Assembly (NCBI RefSeq): GCF_963662255.1
Contig: NC_085074.1
Location: 1,178,001-1,242,000 of the forward strand
Direction of reading: 5' to 3'
From: Cinclus cinclus
Lineage: Eukaryota; Chordata; Aves; Passeriformes; Cinclidae
Length of the DNA: 64,000 nucleotides
Shown here: positions 1 through 18,659 of the stretch, one piece after another
Position numbering within the stretch: position 1 is the first letter of the stretch
Layout: each line of letters begins with the position of its first letter
Notes under the pieces: model-generated
The model's database searches: none
Told to the model about the DNA's origin: nothing
The model's input: the letters and a program-made list of their open reading frames with translations, nothing else
Made by a program: the position numbers and the translations under genes

Positions 1-610
1 GAAGGGGTTTTTATGACTGAGAGCAAAGGATAAATCCACCTCAAACAGAAGATGCTTTTACTAAGCAAAAAGATTTCACAGGCCAACAAAAATGCCATGT
101 TGTAAGTAGAACAAAGGTCTCCGAATTTTCTACTGCAAGAAAACTGAAAAACAACTTCTAGCTTAAACTGTAACACACTAACTTTTTGTGACTGGAACAT
201 AGTAACATGAATATGGTAATCTTAGTAGTTAGGATGGGCTATAGGTAATAGTAAAAGTATTGATTGGTTGTCATGTTTTAAAAGAAAAGTCTATAATGCA
301 TTGTAACCAGAACTAGAATGGCTTCAGACGAACCCACAGCTGATGCTGACAGCTGCAGGCCAGGCTCTTGTCACATCTGGATACAATAAACAGCACCTCA
401 AGAGCCATCTGGAGCCCCACATCCCTCTTTTGGCTCTTACAACTGGGTTCCTGTTCTGTTTGGTGGTAATTCCATAGTTGCTGTTGTTTTGTTTGCCTTG
501 TTATATATACTAGTAAAGAATTCCTATTCCTGTTATTCCTATCCCCGTATCTTTACCTGAGGACCCCTTAATTCCAAAATCATACTAATTCAGAGGGAGG
601 GCTTTTACTT
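1..610 (+). mobile_element. probable solo LTR of an avian endogenous retrovirus (partial)
   Basis: This stretch is unlike everything around it: moderate AT content, no tandem repeats and no homology to LMAN2L. It has an AATAAA at 385-390 in a retroviral R-like context, followed by a pyrimidine-rich stretch and an ending around 540-610 that resembles the 3' ends of passerine ERV LTRs as I remember them. No coding sequence of a virus is visible. It lies in an intron or 3' region of LMAN2L, and its left end is cut by the window edge. The LTR identity is inference from general resemblance; a degenerate unique intron sequence is the alternative. Confidence 0.45.
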
Positions 611-721
611 CCTCCTGCTTTCCCTAGCACACACCTCTCTTTATCAAACCAGCACACTGATCCACCTGTGGCCACCTCCAGGAAGGACCAAATTCCCAGC
701 TGGACGTGGCACAGAGCTCAC

Positions 722-3700
722 CGTGAGCCTCCTCTTGACGTAGCGGATGACCAGGAAGGTGTCGTGGTTGAGGTTGCGCACCATGGCCGTGCAGCCGCCC
801 AGCTCCGTGGGGCGCCCGTCGCGGTCGTGGTCGTAGGTCAGCGAGCCGTTGTTCACCATGGCCGAGATGTAGGGGAACACGCGCTGGAAGAGGGGAAAAA
901 TAAATCGGGATTGGGGAGTGCCTTGGGATGCCAGAGAGCAGCTCGAAAGGAGAGCTGCGAAAGGCCTTTACCCCACAGGAGTCATTTTGGGATGATCCCA
1001 AAGGTCTCCATCCCATAGGAGACATTTTGGGGTGATCCCAAAGGCCTTCACCCCACAGGAGGCATTTTGGGATGGTCCCAAAGGTCTCCGTCCCATAGGA
1101 GACATTTTGGGATGATCCCAAAGGTCTCCATCCCATAGGAGTCATTTTGGGATGATCCCAAAGGCCTTCACCCCACAGGAGTCATTCTGGGATGATCCCA
1201 AAGGTCTTCACCCCACAGGAGTCATTTTGGGATGATCCCAAAGGTCTCCATCCCATAGGAGACATTTTGGGGTGATCCCAAAGGCCTTCACCCCACAGGA
1301 GGCATTTTGGGATGGTCCCAAAGGTCTCCGTCCCATAGGAGACATTTTGGGATGATCCCAAAGGTCTCCATCCCATAGGAGTCATTTTGGGATGATCCCA
1401 AAGGCCTTCACCCCACAGGAGTCATTCTGGGATGATCCCAAAGGTCTCTGTCCCATAGGAGACATTTTGGGATGATCCCAAAGGTCTCCATCCCATAGGA
1501 GTCATTTTGGGATGATCCCAAAGGCCTTCACCCCACAGGAGGCATTTTGGGATGGTCCCAAAGGTCTCCGTCCCATAGGAGACATTTTGGGATGATCCCA
1601 AAGGTCTCCATCCCATAGGAGTCATTTTGGGATGGTCCCAAAGTCCTTCACTGTTCAGGGATCTGCTCAGCACAAACCCTTGGCAAAGTCCTGTTCCACC
1701 CCTGACCCCAAACTCCTTCATTCCTCAAAATCTGCTTCACAAAACACCGGCACAATCCCTATGGATCCCAAACTCTTTCAGCCCAAAAACAAAACCCCAA
1801 AATCTGCTCAAAAAAACACAGGATGACCCTGCTCCATCCCTGTTGATCCCAAACCCCAAAAATCTGCTCCAAAGTCATTGGGATGACCCTGCTCCATCTC
1901 CGTGTGGATCCCAAACTCCTTCATCCCAAATAATCTGCTCAACAGGACACTGACATTATCCCTGTGGATCCCAAACCCCAAAATTCTGTCCTGAAACCAC
2001 CAGAATGACCTCGCTCCACCCCTGTGGATCCCAAACCCCAAAAATCTGCTCCAAAGCCATTGGGATGACCATGCTCCACCCCTGTGGATCCCAAACCCCA
2101 AAAATCTGCTCCAAAGCCATTGGGATGACCATGCTCCACCCCTGTGGATCCCAAACCCCAAAAATCTGCTCCAAAGCCATTGGGATGACCACGCTCCATC
2201 CCTGTGGATCCCAAACTGTTTCATCCCAAACTATCTCCTCAACAGGACACTGACACCATCCCTGTGGATCCCAAACCCCAAAATTCTGCTCTGAAAACAC
2301 TGGCATGACCCTGCTCCATCCCTGTGGATCCCAAACCCCAAAATTGTGTCCCAAAACCACCAGAATGACCTTGCCCCATCCCTGTGGATCCCAAACCCCA
2401 AAATTCTGCTCCAAAGCCATTGGGATGACCACTCTCCATCCCTGTGGATCCCAAACTGTTTCATCCCAAACTATCTCCTCAACAGGACACTGACACCATC
2501 CCTGTGGATCCCAAACCCCAAAATTCTGCTCCAAAACCACTGGGATGACCCTGCTCCATCCCTGTGGATCCCAAACCCCAAAATTCTGCTCCAAAACCAC
2601 TGGGATGACCCTGCTCCATCCCTGTGGATCCCAAACCCCAAAAATCTGCTCCAAAGCCATTGGGATGACCATGCTCCACCCCTGTCGATACCAACCCCCA
2701 AAAATCTGCTCCAAAGCTATTGGGATGACCACTCTCCATCCCTGTGGATCCCAAACTGTTTCATCCCAAACTATCTCCTCAACAGGACACTGACACCATC
2801 CCCATGGATCCCAAACCCCAAAATTCTGTCCCAAAATCACCAGAATGACCTCGCTCCATCCCTGTGGATCCCAAACCCCAAAATTCTGCTCCAAAGCCAT
2901 TGGGATGACCACTCTCCATCCCTGTGGATCCCAAACTGTTTCATCCCAAACTATCTCCTCAACAGGACACTGACACCATCCCCGTGGATCCCGAACCCCA
3001 AAATCACGCCCTGAAACCCCCGGGATTTTCTGGCCCAGCCCTCAGGCTCGGTCCCCAGCCATGCAGCAGAGCCCCCACCCCGTGCAGCTTCTCCTGGCAT
3101 TCCTGGCGCTGGCAACGGGAATTCCAGGTGGGAATTCCGGAGGCAGTACCTGGTTTCCAGGGCTGTACCTCCTCTTCTGAGCCTGCCCTCCGGGGTGAGC
3201 GCAAAGCAGGAGAGAGCACAGAGCAACAACGGTCACAGAGTCCAGCAGGGCCCCCCAGAAATCCCGGGAATTCCCCCCGGAGCGCGCGGGGCACGGGGGC
3301 AGCCAGGGCAGGGAGGGGTCGCTGCCGAAACTGCCGGGATGGGAACGGAGGAACAAGATCCTGCTTCTCCTCCTTCCTGCAGAGATCTCGTTTGGAGCTA
3401 TTCTGGAAATCTGGAGCTCTTCTGAACATTTTGGGAAGTATTTTTGTCATTCTGGAGCTCTTTTTGTCCTTCTGGAGGCTCTTTTTGCCCTCTTTGGAGC
3501 TCTTTCTGGAGCTCTTTTTAATCTTTCTGGAACTATTTTTGTCATGTTGAAGCTCACTTTATCATTTTGGAGCTCTTTTTGTCATTTTGGAACTATTTTT
3601 GTCCTTCTGGGTGACTCTTTTTGCCCTCTTTGGAGCTCTTTTTAACCTTTTTGGAAGTATTTGTGCCATTTTGGAGCTCATCTAGCCATTTTGGAGCTCT

Positions 3701-6700
3701 TTTTAACCTTCTGGAGACTTTTTTCGGAGCAATTTTTGCCCTCTTTGAAGCTCTTTTTAACCTTTTTGGAACTATTTTTGTCATTTTGAGCTCTTTTTGT
3801 CATTTTGGAGCTCTTTTCGATCTTTAGTTTTGTTTTTTTTACCTTTTTCGAGCTCTTTTTGATACTTTTCAAAACCTTTTGACCTTTTGGAGCTCTTTTT
3901 TACCTTTTGGAGCTCTTTTTGATCTTTTTGAAGCAATTTTTATCTTTTCTGCAGTACTTTTTGAAGCTCTTTTTCTCCTTTTTGGAGCTCTTTTTGCCTT
4001 TTTTGGAATGGATTTTGGCATTTTGGAGCTGGTTTTGTCCTTTTGGAGCTCTTTGTGTCCCTTTTGCAGCTCTTTTTGTCTTTTTTTGGAGCTAGATTTG
4101 ACCTTTTAGAGCTTGTTTCGATCTTCTGGAGCTCTTTTTGCCCTCTTTGGTGCATTTTTTGGAGCTCCTTTTCTCCTTTTACAGCTCTTTTTTTTACTTT
4201 TGCAACTATTTTTGTCCCTTTAGAGCTCTCTTTATGCTTTTGGAGTCTCCTTTTGACTTTTTGGAGCTCTCCTTTTCCTTTTAGTGCTCCTTTTTACCTT
4301 TGGGAGCTCTTTCCTCATTTTTGGAGCTCCTTTTGTCCTTTTGGAGCTCTTTTTGTCCCTTTTGGAGCTCTTTCTAAATCTTTTCTAGAGCTCTTTTTGA
4401 CCTTCTAGGGTTATTTTTGTCCCCTTTTTAACTCATTTTGACCTTTTTGGGGATCTTTTTGTCCCTTCTGGAGGTGAGAATGAGCAGCTGGGAATCCCCC
4501 CACAGCTTCTGCCAGGGCCTGATCTCACTGCAGCTCCTGCTCCATTAGTTCCTCTAATTAAGACCTGTTCTGGATCTTCTTGGGAAGGTTTTTCCCAGCA
4601 CAAAGTGGGAGCTGGAGGCTTTGGGTATTAGGATAAAAGCTGGGAGTTACTCCAAGTGCACTCAAAATATCAAATATTGGGAGGAAACATTGGGATTTTG
4701 TGGGAAATTTGAATCAGGGAAAAGTTTTGGAGCGGTGAAGTTCCCAGCAATGGGTTTCCCAGGGAAACTGAGGCTGCTCCATCCCCAGGGCCAGGCTGGA
4801 TGGGGCTTGGAGCACCCTGGGACAGTGGGATGTTCCTTGCCCAAGTGGTGGCACCTGTCCCAAGTCCCCTCCAGCTGGATTCATCCACCTCTTCCCCAGG
4901 AATGGCACCACTAAACCCCAAAAAACGGGAATGTGGCGACTTTTAGACCTTTCCAAGAGGCAGGGCAGCATCCGGGAGCAGGGAAGAGCTCCTCAGCCTC
5001 TACTCCAGCTTTACTCAGACCCTGCTCCTGCTGCAGAATTCCCAGTGTGGATGTGGCGGCACCAGCTCAGCACTAAAACCCTCTCCCCACAAAAACCACC
5101 CCCAGCTTTTCCTGTTTTCCATGTGGAAAAGGAATGGGAAGAGGAGGAAGAGAAGGAATGAGCTCTGAGGATGAAGAGCTGAGTGTGACATCGGTGTCAC
5201 CCCTGTGTCTCACCTCCTGCTGCTTCTCCTCATTGGGATAGGTGTCCACGAACACTCCCAGCCCCAGGAAGTTGTCCTTGCTCCCAAACACAGGTCCTGG
5301 CAGGGAAAAGGAAAAGTTGGGAGAAGGTTGGGAAGCTCAGGGAATACGTTTGTCACTCGTGTCATCGTGGAATGGGTTGGGAAAATCTCAAGGACCATTC
5401 CAGTCCCAGCCCTGTGGAGATTGTCTGTGAGGCCAAGTTGTCCCCAACCCCTGTCCAAGGTGTCCCCCAAATCCAAGTTGCTCCAAGCCCTGTCCAAGGT
5501 GTCCCCAAGTCCTGTCCAAGGTGTCTGAGGTGTCCCCAAGGTGTCCCAGGTGTCCCCAGGCCCTGTCCCAGATGTCTGAGGTGTCCCCAAGCCCTGTCCC
5601 AGGTGTCCCCAAATCCTGTCCCAGGTGGCTGAGGTGTCCCCAGGCCCTGTCCAAGGTGTCTCCCAAATCTAAGTTGCTCTAAACCCTGTCCAAGGTGTCT
5701 GAAGTGTCCCAAGTACTGTCCAATGTGTCTGAGGTGTCCCCAAGCCCCGTCCCAGGTGTCCCCAAGTCCTGTCCCAGGTGGCCCCAAGGTGTCTGAGGTG
5801 CTCCCAAGTCCTGTCTGAGGTGTCCCTGAGGTATCCCCAAGGTGTCTGAGGTGTCCCCAAGTCCTGTCTAACATATGTGAGGTGTCGCAGGTGTCCAGTG
5901 TGTCCCCAGGCCCTTTTGCCGAGGCAGGGATGCTGTTTACCTGGCTGCATCCTGTCCTTGGTGTACCAGATGGCGAAACCATCTCCATTCAGGTTCTTCT
6001 TGCCTTGCCCGTGGATTTTGAAGTGCACCTGCATCTCCCAGTCCCGCAGGTAACAGGGCTGGGAAAGAGCAGAAAAGGTGGGAAATTTGGGAATTGCTCC
6101 CTCATTCCCTCACCCACATCCACCATTCCCTGTGCTCCCTTCACTGTCCAATTAGTGTGGTTAATTAACCCCAAAAGAAAAAAAAATAAATCGTTCATCC
6201 TAGGGAATTGGTCGTCACCCAAGTTGAACAGCAAGGGAACAACTCCAACAAAATCAATGCTCCCACCCGGGAAAAGAGCAGGAAAACCTCAGGAGCAGTT
6301 GCTAATTGCAATTATTAATTAGCTGCCAATTAATTCCCCATGCTGAGGGAGTCACAGTGGTTTTTTGGGAGCCAGAATTCCAAGGAAGAAGCGTCGCTCC
6401 ATGTTTTACAGCAACAAGAGCTGAGTGCAATGGATCGTTTCCCAGGACTGCTTCCCAAACCAACGTGGGGCAGGTTGGATTCTGAAATCCTGAGATTTCA
6501 TCAAATCATGGAATTCTCTGGGCTGGAAAACATCATCCAGTTCAGGCCCCCCCAAATTCTCAAGGGGGCTCAGCTCTTGTATGGAAAACTGCGAGTGGAA
6601 GGGTTGAAAGCCCATGGTGTCCCCAGCCCACCCCATTTATTTCTCTGGGAATCCCATTCCCTCTTTGGGAGTCCCACTCCCGTTTTGGGAATCCCAGCCC

Positions 6701-8226
6701 CACTTTGGGGAATTCCGTTGGCCAAGACCCCCAAACATCCCAATCCCCTCCATGTCCCTATGGTACCCCAGAGCACCCCCCCAGTGTCAGGCACACCACT
6801 CCGGTCTCCTCCAGCCTCCCCCCTTATCCTGGTGCCTTTCCTGATCCGAATCCCAGTCCTGTCCTGGCCCAATCCCAACCCTCTCTTCCAGCTCCACTTC
6901 TCCCCATTCCAGTGACCCCTTGACCCCGAACTTCTCCTCGAAATCCTGACTCCCTTCTCCACCTCCCCCAAACTCATCCCAATGCCATCCCATCCCATTG
7001 ATCCCCCTGATCTCATCCCATTGATCCCACTGATCTCATCCCATCAAACCCACTGATCCCATCACATCCACCCCATCCCGTTGATCCCAATACTCTTATT
7101 GATCCCATTGATCCCATCACAGCACCCTCCTCACTCCCAATCCTGATCCTGTCCTCCAGATGATCTCATGCCATCCCATCCCATTCCCATTGATCCTACT
7201 GATCCTATTATTCCCATCAATCCCATCCCCCCCGATATCCACCTCAATCCCGGCCCTTTCCCATCCTAATCCCACACCCTCTCCCCCACCTGTCATGTTC
7301 CTCTCCTTATCCCAGTATCCTGTGCCCCGGTCCCAATCCTGATCCTCACCCCTTCCTGATCCTCTCCCTCTCTTAACCCTAACGCTAATCCTGTCCTGAT
7401 CCTGATCCCCTCCTGCCCCGCTCCTGGTTCCAATCCCAATCCTGACCCTCTGCTGATCCTCTCTCTCTTAACCCTAATCCTAGCCCTAACCCTGCCCCGG
7501 TTCTGATCCTGATTCTGACCCTCTCCTGTCCCGCTCCCACTCCTGGCCCCAATCCAATCCTGACCCTCTCCTGGTCCTCTTCTTCTCCGAATCCTAACAC
7601 TAGCCTTAACCCTTACCTGGTCCTGATCCCGATCCCGATCCCGACCCTCTCCCCATCCCATCCCATCCCATCCCATCCCATCCCATCCCATCCCATCCCA
7701 TCCCATCCCATCCCATCCCGGTGTCCCCCCAGTCCCGGTCCCCACCTGTCCCAATCCCAACCCTGCCTCCTTTCATTCCACTGCCCCATCCCAGTCCTGG
7801 TCTCCTCCTGTCCCGATCCCGACCCTCTCCCCCGGCCCATCCCGGTTCCCCTCCGTTCCCGACCCTGTTCCCGGTGCTCCCCGCTCACCACTCGGTTCCA
7901 CACGGCTCCCTGCTTGCTCTGCACGTCGGGGGTGAGGCGGATGAACTGGGTCATGACCATGGCGTTGCCCAGCAGGTCCCACAGCCCCGAGCTAGCCGAG
8001 CCCACACCTACGGCCCACACGAACCGTCGGTACCGGACACCGGCATCGGACACCGGGCACCGTCCGCCACCACCGCCCGCCCTCCCCGCTCACCCTGGTA
8101 CGGCTTGGAAAGCGAGTGCTCGCGTTTGAGGTGCTCCTCGGTCTGCTCGGCCCCCGTCCCGCCGAGCGCCAGCGCCACGGCCAGCACAGCCAGCCCGACC
8201 CGCCACCGGCCCGCCGCCGCCGCCAT
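722..8226 (-). CDS. LMAN2L: LMAN2L (VIP36-like L-type lectin), coding exons 1-5, 3' part off window
   Basis: L-type (legume-like) lectin of the early secretory pathway; the family binds high-mannose glycans of cargo glycoproteins in a Ca-dependent way. Coding exons, in transcript order: 8226-8094, 8007-7889, 6058-5941, 5296-5214 and 883-722. All introns are GT-AG and phases match (133, 119, 118, 83 and 162 nt; 205 codons). The ATG at 8226 opens a signal peptide (AGRWRVGLAVLAVALALGG), followed by the conserved KREHSLSKPYQ. The lectin core then shows GNAMVMTQFIRLTPDVQSKQ, HFKIHGQGKKN, GLGVFVDTYPNEEKQQ and RDGRPTELGG; the DTYPN and DGRP segments carry predicted metal and sugar ligands by family homology. 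The model stops after KRRLT. The rest of the lectin domain, the transmembrane segment and the cytosolic tail (human protein about 348 aa) must lie left of position 1. LMAN2L rather than LMAN2 is chosen by sequence and by the CNNM4 neighbour. Intron 4 (884-5213) is nearly all minisatellite. Confidence 0.96.
957..1650. repeat. 40-bp minisatellite in LMAN2L intron 4, with a 240-bp higher-order unit
   Basis: About 17 copies of a 40-bp unit (ATTTTGGGATGATCCCAAAG core plus CC[AT]CCCCA[CT]AGGAG). Each unit has a near-perfect dyad, TTTGGGAT-ATCCCAAA. Blocks of six units repeat: 1021-1200 is the same as 1261-1440. Confidence 0.95.
1690..3020. repeat. 60-bp minisatellite in LMAN2L intron 4
   Basis: About 22 units of 60 bp carrying CCTGTGGATCCCAAACCCCA and a variable CTGCTCCAAAGCCATTGGG half. 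A longer periodicity is marked by the unit with CATCCCAAACTATCTCCTC, which recurs at about 2223, 2463, 2763 and 2943. Confidence 0.95.
3400..4470. repeat. T-rich degenerate repeat of GGAGCTCTTTTTG units
   Basis: Roughly 20-bp degenerate units (TTTTGGAGCTCTTTTTGTCC) fill about 1 kb of LMAN2L intron 4. The + strand is strongly T-rich; no gene is seen inside. Confidence 0.9.
4780..4925 (+). mobile_element. CR1 LINE 3'-tail fragment
   Basis: The phrase GGCCAGGCTGGATGGGGCTT followed by GGAGCACCCTGGGACAGTGG is the usual 3' end of avian CR1 elements. It is short, degenerate and noncoding, and lies in LMAN2L intron 4. Confidence 0.65.
5440..5885. repeat. short-period repeat in LMAN2L intron 3
   Basis: Degenerate 15- to 30-bp units of CCTGTCCAAGGTGTCCCCAA and GTGTCTGAGGTGTCC occupy most of the intron between exons 3 and 4. 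Confidence 0.9.
6600..7640. repeat. degenerate pyrimidine-rich repeats in LMAN2L intron 2
   Basis: Successive short motifs: GGGAATCCCA (6640-6720), CATCCCATTGATCCC (6980-7210), then CCTAACCCTAATCCTGxCCTGATCC (7370-7620). The last block has scattered telomere-like CCCTAA words. A CR1-like scrap may sit at 6490-6570. No gene is seen. Confidence 0.75.
7653..7719. repeat. (CATCC)n microsatellite
   Basis: About 13 uninterrupted copies of the pentamer CATCC (GGATG on the other strand) in LMAN2L intron 2. Confidence 0.98.
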
Positions 8227-9598
8227 CTTCCTCCGCCGCGCCGCGGCCCGCCCCGCACGCCCATTGGCTGGGCAACACCGCTGGTCCCGCCCTTTGGGGA
8301 GCTGCTAATCATGGATGGTCAAATGAGCTGTCTGTCAACTTGAGGCGCGAGGGGTGTGATGGGTAATGTAGTTCCAATGCCGGGTGATGGCAGCCTCCAC
8401 TGAGCCGGGTGACCCCTTCTCCCCGGTCCTAGTGCCACCCCTCAGAAGTCGTGGTGCCAGCCCAGGTCCTAGTGCCCCTCCGGGTCCAATTCTCCCCTTC
8501 CCCGGGCCCTAGTGCTCGCCTCCACATCTTAATGCCCGCCCCTAGGTGCTAATGTCCCCCCAGGTCCTGGTGCTCCTCAAAATCCTGACGTCCCCCAGGT
8601 TCTGGTGCCATCCCAGGTCCTGGCGCCCCCTTCTCCAACTTCCTAGTGTACTCCTCGGTCCCATTCCCTCCCCCAGACCCCGACACCCCTCGGATCGCGG
8701 TGTTCGCACAGATCCTCTAACCTGATTCCGCACCCCCACCAGGCCCCACTGCCTCCTGTCCCCCCCAGTCCCGTTCCCCCGGGAACACCCCCAAAGCCAG
8801 GCCACCATCGGCCCCTTTAAGGCGGGGGACGAGGGGGGGGTGGGCGGGGCCAGTTGTGGGACGCCCCCGGGGGAGGAGTGGGTGACGTCATGGGGGCGTG
8901 ATCACGCGTTCTTCTCCCTGGGGGAATGGTTTATCATATGATGTCATAAAGGGGCGTGCTCATTTGCGCTCTCCTGGGCGTGGCCATACATATAGCGTCA
9001 CGAGGGGCGTGTCCATTCCTGTGCCCCCCACGGGAGCGTGGCCAGCCGTGTGACTCCCTCAGAATGGGCGTGGTCTGGAAGGTGACGTCACTGCAGCGCT
9101 GCCCCCTCCCCCAAGATCGCGTCCCCCTTCTGCGGGGTGAATCCCGGGGGGTGTGACGTCACATCAAAGGTGTCACCGAGGGGGGGTGGCCGGACGACCA
9201 CCAGGGGCGTGGTCTTCTGTGTGACGTCATGGGTGGGGGCGTATCCCTATAAGTGTCTCGCCGGTGGGGGCGGTCATGGTTACTACACCCCGTGAGAAGG
9301 GGGGCGTGTCTCTATGTGGCGTAAACGCCGAGGGCGTGGCTATTTCCTTCTGGGGCGTGGCCAGAGAGTCGCTATCGTCTGCTGGGTCGTGTTTCATACG
9401 TGACGTCACCCACAGGCGTGACCTCATTGACCCTTCCGGTGCGTGCCCGGAGTGACGTCACCCTTTTTAGGGCGTGGTCAGAGCGTGCTTCTCCGGGGAG
9501 GGGGCGCGGCTTAGCGTTAGCCGAGTGGGCGTGGTCTCCGAGCGTGACGTCACCGCGTGGGCGCGTCCGCCGTGCGTGACGCTCCCGCCAGTGGCAAC
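8227..9598. promoter_or_regulatory. divergent CpG-island promoter of LMAN2L and CNNM4 with a CRE/KLF array
   Basis: This is the whole interval between the two divergent start codons. From 8820 on it is GC- and CpG-rich and carries seven perfect CRE palindromes TGACGTCA at 8883, 9083, 9154, 9222, 9401, 9453 and 9545 (first base). They are interleaved with about a dozen GGGCGTGG/GGGGCGTG boxes of the KLF/Sp type. CRE sites bind CREB/ATF proteins. The left part (8340-8820) is C/T-rich with CCTAGTGC-type phrases and nothing recognisable. Transcription start sites are not visible; the promoter role is inferred from position and motif content. Confidence 0.85.
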
Positions 9599-16718
<7,120 letters not shown>

Positions 16719-16999
16719 CCCCGGCCCCCGGCGCGTCCCAGGACGGGCGTGCCTGCTGCAGGGACCTTTCCCGGTGGGAACGGTGCCGGATGAGCCGGAG
16801 GAGCCGCAGGAGGAGGAGGAGGAGGAGGAGGCGTGGTGGGGGAATGGAGGAGCTGGGATTTGCTGCTGCTGCTTTTCCAGGCTGGATGGATTTGGGATGG
16901 ATGGGAGCGGCGCGGGCGGCGCCAGCTCCGCCGGCACGGCGCCGACGGCTCAGGGAGCTTCGGGTCTCAGTCTGCCGCCCTGGGGACCCTCGGGATGGA

Positions 17000-17420
17000 C
17001 TTCCCATCCCACCCCTGCCAGGAATTCTGGGATGGACATCCCAAACCTGCCTGGAACCCGGGATGGACATCCCAACCCTGCCAGGAATTGTGGGATGCAC
17101 ATCCCAAACCTTCCAGGAACCCCAACCCTGCCAGGACCCCCAGGATGGACATCCTGACCCTTCCAGGGAATCTGGGATGGACATCCCAATCCAACCCAAC
17201 CCTTCCAGGACCCGCAGGATGGAAATTCCCAACCCTGCTAAGGATGGACATCCCAACCCAGTCCTCCCAGGAACCCTGGGATGGACATCCCAAACCTTCC
17301 AGGAAATCTGGGATGAACATCTTGTTCCTTTGGGATCCTTGGGATGGGAATCCCAGCCCTTCAGGGTTCCTGCACCATTTTGGGATGGGAATTCCATCCC
17401 TTTGGGGTCTCCTACACCAC
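17000..17420. repeat. GGGATGGACATCCCAA repeat in CNNM4 3'UTR
   Basis: Degenerate 23- to 45-bp units built on the dyad TGGGATGGACATCCCA alternating with CCTGCCAGGAA. Transcribed copies could form a series of small hairpins. Confidence 0.9.
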
Positions 17421-17539
17421 TTTGGGATATCCTGGGACAGGAATCCCGGCCCTTCTTGGGTGTTTTTGGGATCCCCTGGATAAATCTCAGCCCCTTCCCC
17501 GCGCCCACCCCCCTTTCCCCGCTGGCCCGGGGGGCTCTG

Positions 17540-18005
17540 GGGGACACGGGGACAAATTTGGGGTCTGGATTTTGGGATCTGGATTTAGGGTCTGGATTTT
17601 GAGATCAGGATTTTGGGGTGTGAATTTTAGGGTCTGGATTTTGAGGTCTGCATTTTAGGGTCTTTGAGTCTGGACTTTGGGACTGGAGTTTAGGAGCTGG
17701 ATTTGGGGGCTAGATTTTGGGGTCTGGATTTTAGGGTCAGGATTTTGGGGACTGGACTTTGGGATCTGGATTTTAGGGTTTGGAAGATTTTCAGGTTGGG
17801 ATTTTGGCATCTGGATTTGGGGGTCTGCATTTTAGCGTCTGGATTTTGGGACCTGGATTTGGGGTCTGGGTTTTAGGGTCAGGACTTTGGGATCTGGATT
17901 TAGCGTCTGGATTTTGGGACCTGGATTTGGAGTCTGGATTTTGGGACCTGGATTTGGGATCTGGATTTTGAGGTCTGGACATTGGGGTCTGGATTTTGGG
18001 GTGAC
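17540..18005. repeat. GGATTTTGGGGTCTG repeat in CNNM4 3'UTR
   Basis: About 30 degenerate 15- to 17-bp units of TCTGGATTTTGGGAxCTGGAT. The + strand is almost free of C apart from one base per unit. Confidence 0.9.
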
Positions 18006-18512
18006 ACAGCGCTAGTGACCAAAGTTGTACAGGCAGAAGGGGGCTAAGGGTCCCCCCAAAAGCCCCCGGGACCCTCCCCCCACCCCAAAAAAACAAAAAT
18101 AAGCACAAAAGTTCCCCCTGGGTGAACTCCTGTAAGTTATTGGGAGAAGGTTGAATTATTTTTGTTAATCACATCTCGACGATCAGTTCCTAGCTCCTTC
18201 TGCGGAGAGATTTTAGTAATAATAATAATTAATAATAATAATTAATAATTAATAATAAGCCAGGAAAAAAAAACAACAAACTTTTTTATTAAATCTTCCT
18301 CTATGCAAACCCCTCCTTTTCCTCTCCCCTACCCCCGGGAATTCCTATTTATTGTTCAGGTTTGATTTGTATTTTTGGGGAGCTCCGGGGGAAGGGGCGG
18401 GGGGCGGGACCTCCCCCTCCCGGTTCTGCCCCTCCCCCCCCCCCGGTTGTGAAACCGACCGTGGAATTTGATTTCATGGGGCTTTTGGAGGGGGTTTTTT
18501 GCCAGATGGGTT

Positions 18513-18518
18513 AATAAA
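18513..18518 (+). promoter_or_regulatory. CNNM4: polyadenylation signal of CNNM4
   Basis: AATAAA followed by a GT-rich stretch (GTACCTGCGTGTGCTCG) at about 18531-18547, the usual arrangement of a poly(A) site. Confidence 0.75.
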
Positions 18519-18659
18519 GATTCTATATCTGTACCTGCGTGTGCTCGCTGCCGCGGGGGATCCCGGTTACCGGGGGAGGGGCACGGTTACATGGGCTGCT
18601 TTAAAGGACGCGGCGCCTTTAAATCCCCCCCCCCCCCCCCCGCAGCGGGGGTTGTTTAC

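Larger units (their letters stand above)
16719..18535 (+). other. CNNM4: CNNM4 3' untranslated region
   Basis: The sequence after the TGA at 16716-16718 runs without another gene to an AATAAA at 18513-18518. It contains a GAGGAG repeat (16800-16840), two minisatellites and an AAT-rich block (18211-18258). The 3' end is inferred from the polyadenylation signal. Confidence 0.75.

Noticed and set aside
9557..9598. N-terminal extension of CNNM4 from an upstream GTG
   Set aside because: GTG is not a normal vertebrate start. The ATG at 9599 is followed directly by a good signal-sequence region.
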